From Enterobacterales bacterium (GTDB lineage: Bacteria > Pseudomonadota > Gammaproteobacteria > Enterobacterales > Succinivibrionaceae), in the NCBI GenBank assembly GCA_900768635.1, contig CAAGDP010000128.1:1-15059 (forward strand): DNA of 15,059 bases, read 5' to 3'. Within the stretch, counting starts at the first letter, position 1; each line of letters begins with the position of its first letter. A program made the position numbers and the translations under genes. Of the stretch, positions 12,063 to 15,059 are shown piece by piece. The notes below the pieces were generated by a model. That model searched no databases, had not been told where the DNA came from, and saw only the letters and a list, made by a program, of their open reading frames with translations.

Positions 12063-14699
12063 TTATTTTTCCAGAGCTTTGGTGATTTTTTCATAAAGAT
12101 CAGAAGATAGTTTTGGAATTACTGAAAGCTTCTTCAGGCAGTTCTTCATCTGCTCCTGAACCTGTTCCGGATATCTGGAGAACTTAATGAGCGGCTCAAT
12201 TATCCGGGAGGCGGTCTGTGGGTTGCGGGTATTCAGATCTTCAAGAACTGCGTTGATGAAATCATAAGCTTCAGCACCTGCACTGTAAAATCCGTATGGA
12301 TTAGCCATAAAGAAAGTACCTAACAGGGAACGGATCCGATTTGGATTACTCATGGAAAATGCCGGATGCTCCATAAGTTTTTTAACTGTGGCAATGGTGG
12401 ATGATCGGGCAACTCCAGCCTGAACCCGGAACCATAGATCCATAACAAGACCGTTGTCATACCAGGTGCTATCAAAATCAGCAAGAAGTTCAGCCGCACA
12501 ATCCAGCTGGGAATTTACCGCCACGGTAAGAGAGGAGGAAGTGTCAGTCATATTATCAGACTGGAAGTAATGATTTCTTACCAGATCTGATGCACTATTA
12601 ACACCCAGAACATGTGCAGCAGTACCGAATACCTCTGCCGGAGCTGCAGCAATATATGACATGGCCAAAGCTCGTAATGATCTTTTGCCAATGCTTTCCT
12701 GGGAGAGATCATATTCTCCGGTTACGCAGGAATGAGCATAAATATCAGCCCAGCTGTCAAAACACCTGCCGGCCAGGAAATTCTTAAGACTGACCGATGC
12801 ATCATGAATGCGATCTACATGAACCACATCAAACATTTCAGCTACCTGTAATTCTGTTGGAATAGTCAGAAGCTTGGATAAATACTGACGTTCATAAGAG
12901 GTGTTCCCCAGAGCCTCGGTGAAAGCCCGGTAGATAAAATCCAGAGCCTGAGTAACATCTTCTCCATCAACAGCCAGATGAAAATAATTGCGGTATAAGC
13001 CCCAGAAAGCATCATAGCGATTAAAATCATTACTGCTGAACCGGGCTATGGTAAGCAACTCTTCTCCCGTATACTGTTTATTAATTTTAACAGGAGCAGA
13101 AAAATCTCCCAGATAAGTTACTGTCGGGCGGGATGGAATATTCTTAAAAGTAAGTGTTGCAGTTCTGGAGTTAAACCGGTACAAACCATTTTCAACTTCC
13201 GGATGATTAAGAACCATCTGCTGGCCGTCAGCAGTAAGAAGCTCCAGCTTCAAAGGGATGACCATTTCCGGATAATCAAGACGATTACGATATGGAGTAT
13301 TTTCAAAACGCTGCTCCAGAGTAACAGAAAGACTATGAGTATCTTCATCATATTCTTCAACAGGAGTTACAACCGGAGTACCATCATACTGATACCAGTG
13401 CCGGAATTGTTTAAAATCAAATCCGGAAGCATCTTCCATAGCCCTGACAAAGTTTTCGCAGGTGGCACAACCGCCGTCAAAACGGGAAAGATAGACTTTC
13501 ATACCCTTCTGAAAATTTTTCTCTCCGATAAGAGTATGAATCATACGAATAATTTCTGCCCCTTTGTCATAAACAGTCACAGTGTAGAAATTATTCTGTT
13601 CATAAACATGATCAGGTCTTATAGGATGAGCCATAGGACCAAGATCTTCTGCAAACTGAGGACCTCTTATCACTTCCACCTGTTTAATGCGCTGTACAGC
13701 CCTGGATCCCAGATCAGATGAAAACTCCTGATCTCTGAAAACGGTCAGCCCCTCTTTAAGACTGAGCTGGAACCAGTCCCTGCAGGTTACCCGGTCTCCG
13801 GTCCAGTTATGGAAATATTCATGACCGATAACACTTTCAATATTATTGAAATCCCCGTCTGTTCCGGTTTTCTTATCAGCTAGAACATACTTGGAGTTAA
13901 AAATGTTCAGGCCTTTGTTTTCCATAGCTCCCATATTAAAGAAGTCCACGGCCACCACCTGAAACAAATCAAGATCATATTCAAGACCAAACCGGTCCTC
14001 ATCCCATTTCATAGCCTTTTTAATGCATTCCATAGCATAAAGGCCGCGACTGTAGTTGCCCACATCCACAAATAACTGCAGCTCTACATTCCGCCCTGAA
14101 CAGGTGGTAAAACTATCCTCCACCACGTCAAATTTACCTGCAACCAGAGCAAAAAGGTAACTAGGCATGCTATATGGATTCTGACGGACCACATAATGTT
14201 TACCGTTTGGTAAATCACCTTCCTCAAGGCGGTTACCGTTGGAAAGGAGATAAGGATAGAGAGCTTTATCAGCTATGACACGGGTAGTAAACCGGGCTGA
14301 CACATCCGGACGATCCAGATAATAGGTTATGCGACGGAATCCTTCCGCCTCACATTGGGTGCAAAATGCACCGTCAGACATATACAGACCTTCAAATTCA
14401 GTATTGGATGCAGGATCAATATAATTAACAATTTCCAGTTCAAATTTTTCCGGAACAGAGGAAATGGTAAGACTTACATCATCCTGGGAATATTCCACAG
14501 AAACTCCGTTAACTTTAACCGACTCCAATTCCAGCTGTTCCCCGTCCAGAACCAAAGGAACATTTTCACTGCAATCTCTGACAACCTGAGAAACAGCCTT
14601 TACTCTGGTATGATGAGGATCTAAATCAAACTCCAGATTTACATCGGTAATACGAAACTTAGACGGTTCATAGTCCAGGCGATTTTTCTCTTTTTTCAT
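12063..14699 (-). CDS. pepN: Aminopeptidase N (M1 family)
   Basis: Cytoplasmic zinc aminopeptidase that removes N-terminal residues from peptides in the last steps of protein turnover. The 878 residues are close to E. coli PepN (870) over the whole length. The substrate motif is GAMEN (about 257-261). The zinc site is HEYFH (H293, E294, H297) with E316 of SLKEGLTVFRDQEF, and the catalytic tyrosine is near 377 in TVTVYDKGAE. The C-terminal helical DUF3458 domain ends SNPNRIRSLLGTF, RNPQTASRIIEPL and DLYEKITKAL. The start is placed at 14699 because GGGA lies 6 nt upstream and KNRLDYEPSKFRITD aligns with the family N-terminus. The 25 further in-frame residues upstream do not. It is the first gene of the pepN, DUF2835, pyrD, ppaC run. 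Confidence 0.97.
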   Translation of the reverse strand: MKKEKNRLDYEPSKFRITDVNLEFDLDPHHTRVKAVSQVVRDCSENVPLVLDGEQLELESVKVNGVSVEYSQDDVSLTISSVPEKFELEIVNYIDPASNTEFEGLYMSDGAFCTQCEAEGFRRITYYLDRPDVSARFTTRVIADKALYPYLLSNGNRLEEGDLPNGKHYVVRQNPYSMPSYLFALVAGKFDVVEDSFTTCSGRNVELQLFVDVGNYSRGLYAMECIKKAMKWDEDRFGLEYDLDLFQVVAVDFFNMGAMENKGLNIFNSKYVLADKKTGTDGDFNNIESVIGHEYFHNWTGDRVTCRDWFQLSLKEGLTVFRDQEFSSDLGSRAVQRIKQVEVIRGPQFAEDLGPMAHPIRPDHVYEQNNFYTVTVYDKGAEIIRMIHTLIGEKNFQKGMKVYLSRFDGGCATCENFVRAMEDASGFDFKQFRHWYQYDGTPVVTPVEEYDEDTHSLSVTLEQRFENTPYRNRLDYPEMVIPLKLELLTADGQQMVLNHPEVENGLYRFNSRTATLTFKNIPSRPTVTYLGDFSAPVKINKQYTGEELLTIARFSSNDFNRYDAFWGLYRNYFHLAVDGEDVTQALDFIYRAFTEALGNTSYERQYLSKLLTIPTELQVAEMFDVVHVDRIHDASVSLKNFLAGRCFDSWADIYAHSCVTGEYDLSQESIGKRSLRALAMSYIAAAPAEVFGTAAHVLGVNSASDLVRNHYFQSDNMTDTSSSLTVAVNSQLDCAAELLADFDSTWYDNGLVMDLWFRVQAGVARSSTIATVKKLMEHPAFSMSNPNRIRSLLGTFFMANPYGFYSAGAEAYDFINAVLEDLNTRNPQTASRIIEPLIKFSRYPEQVQEQMKNCLKKLSVIPKLSSDLYEKITKALEK

Positions 14700-14793
14700 A
14701 ACTTTTCCCTTGCTTGGTTTACTAGTTTCCAATCTGACAGCACTCGGAATTAACAGTGCACAACAGCCAAACACTTTAAAGCTTGTTAGATCA

Positions 14794-14821
14794 ATCTTAT
14801 TTCAGGCAGTTTCACTGTAAA
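14794..14821 (-). promoter_or_regulatory. Candidate pepN promoter
   Basis: On the minus strand, TTTACA (14821-14816) and TAAGAT (14799-14794) are separated by 16 nt, about 95 nt before the pepN start. Both boxes deviate from consensus. The rest of 14700-14941 holds nothing else I can support except a short TCAG tetranucleotide run at about 14857-14868. Confidence 0.3.
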
Positions 14822-14941
14822 TAAATCTTCAGCTTTACTTAATTACCTCGGGGCTTCAGTCAGTCAGATATATCAAAATAAAATATAATACCTGTTATGT
14901 AGTTTATGTGTTTTATCCGGGAGTTTTCAATATCTAATCAG

Positions 14942-15059
14942 TGTCAACTACCCACCACCTAAAGGTAGTGGGCTTGTAACTGCCCAGTCGTAATAACGGC
15001 TTACGCCTCCGACCTTTAACCCCGATAGATATTGCTATCTAAAGTGGCGTTACATCATA
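14942..15059 (-). mobile_element. IS200/IS605-type (TnpB) element right end with omega-RNA scaffold, partial
   Basis: Minus-strand reading gives the conserved 3' end typical of tnpB elements: a small hairpin GGCGTAAGCC (15007-14998), ACGACTGGGCAG, then CCCACTACC paired with GGTGGTGGG (14972-14964 and 14959-14951; the U-G pair forms only on this strand), ending GTAGTTGAC. Upstream is a stem GATAG/CTATC (15039-15035 and 15028-15024) flanked by CTTTA/TAAAG. In this family the region is both the transposon end recognised by TnpA and the scaffold of the guide RNA used by TnpB. The guide is taken from the sequence just outside the end, here below about 14942. A tnpB gene, if present, lies beyond 15059. 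A short non-coding derivative of such an element is the alternative. Confidence 0.8.

Noticed and set aside
14700..14774. A cysteine-containing N-terminal extension of PepN, possibly a lipoprotein signal
   Set aside because: No lipobox or charged n-region, no ribosome binding site, and PepN is cytoplasmic; the start at 14699 has GGGA 6 nt upstream and fits the family.

Overview
The window looks like the chromosome of a gut-type gammaproteobacterium. MetG, DusC, PyrD and PepN all follow the Escherichia coli proteins closely over their whole length. ZapC and a DUF2835 protein are gammaproteobacterial markers, and pepN, pyrD and zapC are also close neighbours in E. coli. The moderately AT-rich DNA, a Mn-dependent (family II) pyrophosphatase and a FIST-EAL protein would suit an anaerobe of the Succinivibrionaceae/Aeromonadales type. 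That placement is inference; the class-level call is firm.

Layout. (1) Positions 1-456, minus strand: the 5' part of a lipoprotein gene with a run of nine G just after the lipobox codons. As written, the frame stops right after the run, but the next frame stays open to the window edge and encodes a Pro/Glu/Thr linker and then Gly-Ser-Gly-Ser repeats. This is a probable slip-strand (phase-variable) locus, caught in the OFF state. (2) 904-2946, plus strand: metG with a strong terminator. (3) 8211-3211, minus strand: a five-gene operon-like run of FIST/GGDEF-like/EAL protein, dusC, and three small exported proteins that look like diverged paralogues (P-E/Q-G-W after the signal peptide, two cysteines, similar size). 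Junctions overlap or are 14 nt apart. (4) zapC (8986-8396, minus), with an inverted repeat covering its -10 and ribosome binding site. (5) 8987-9588: about 600 nt of very AT-rich DNA full of A/T tracts, with a possible frameshifted gene remnant on the plus strand. (6) 14699-9642, minus strand: a tight operon pepN, DUF2835 gene, pyrD, family II pyrophosphatase, closed by a rho-independent terminator. The pyrophosphatase reading frame has an unusual 80-residue N-terminal extension with a signal-peptide-like start and a cluster of rare AGG arginine codons. (7) 14942-15059: the right end of an IS200/IS605-type (TnpB) element, whose folded RNA scaffold (omega RNA) reads on the minus strand; any tnpB lies outside the window.

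Functionally, most genes are housekeeping: methionyl-tRNA charging, tRNA dihydrouridine, pyrimidine synthesis, peptide turnover, cell division. The accessory interest lies in the phase-variable lipoprotein, the three-paralogue secreted family behind a c-di-GMP phosphodiesterase, the odd pyrophosphatase N-terminus, and the TnpB guide-RNA end upstream of pepN.
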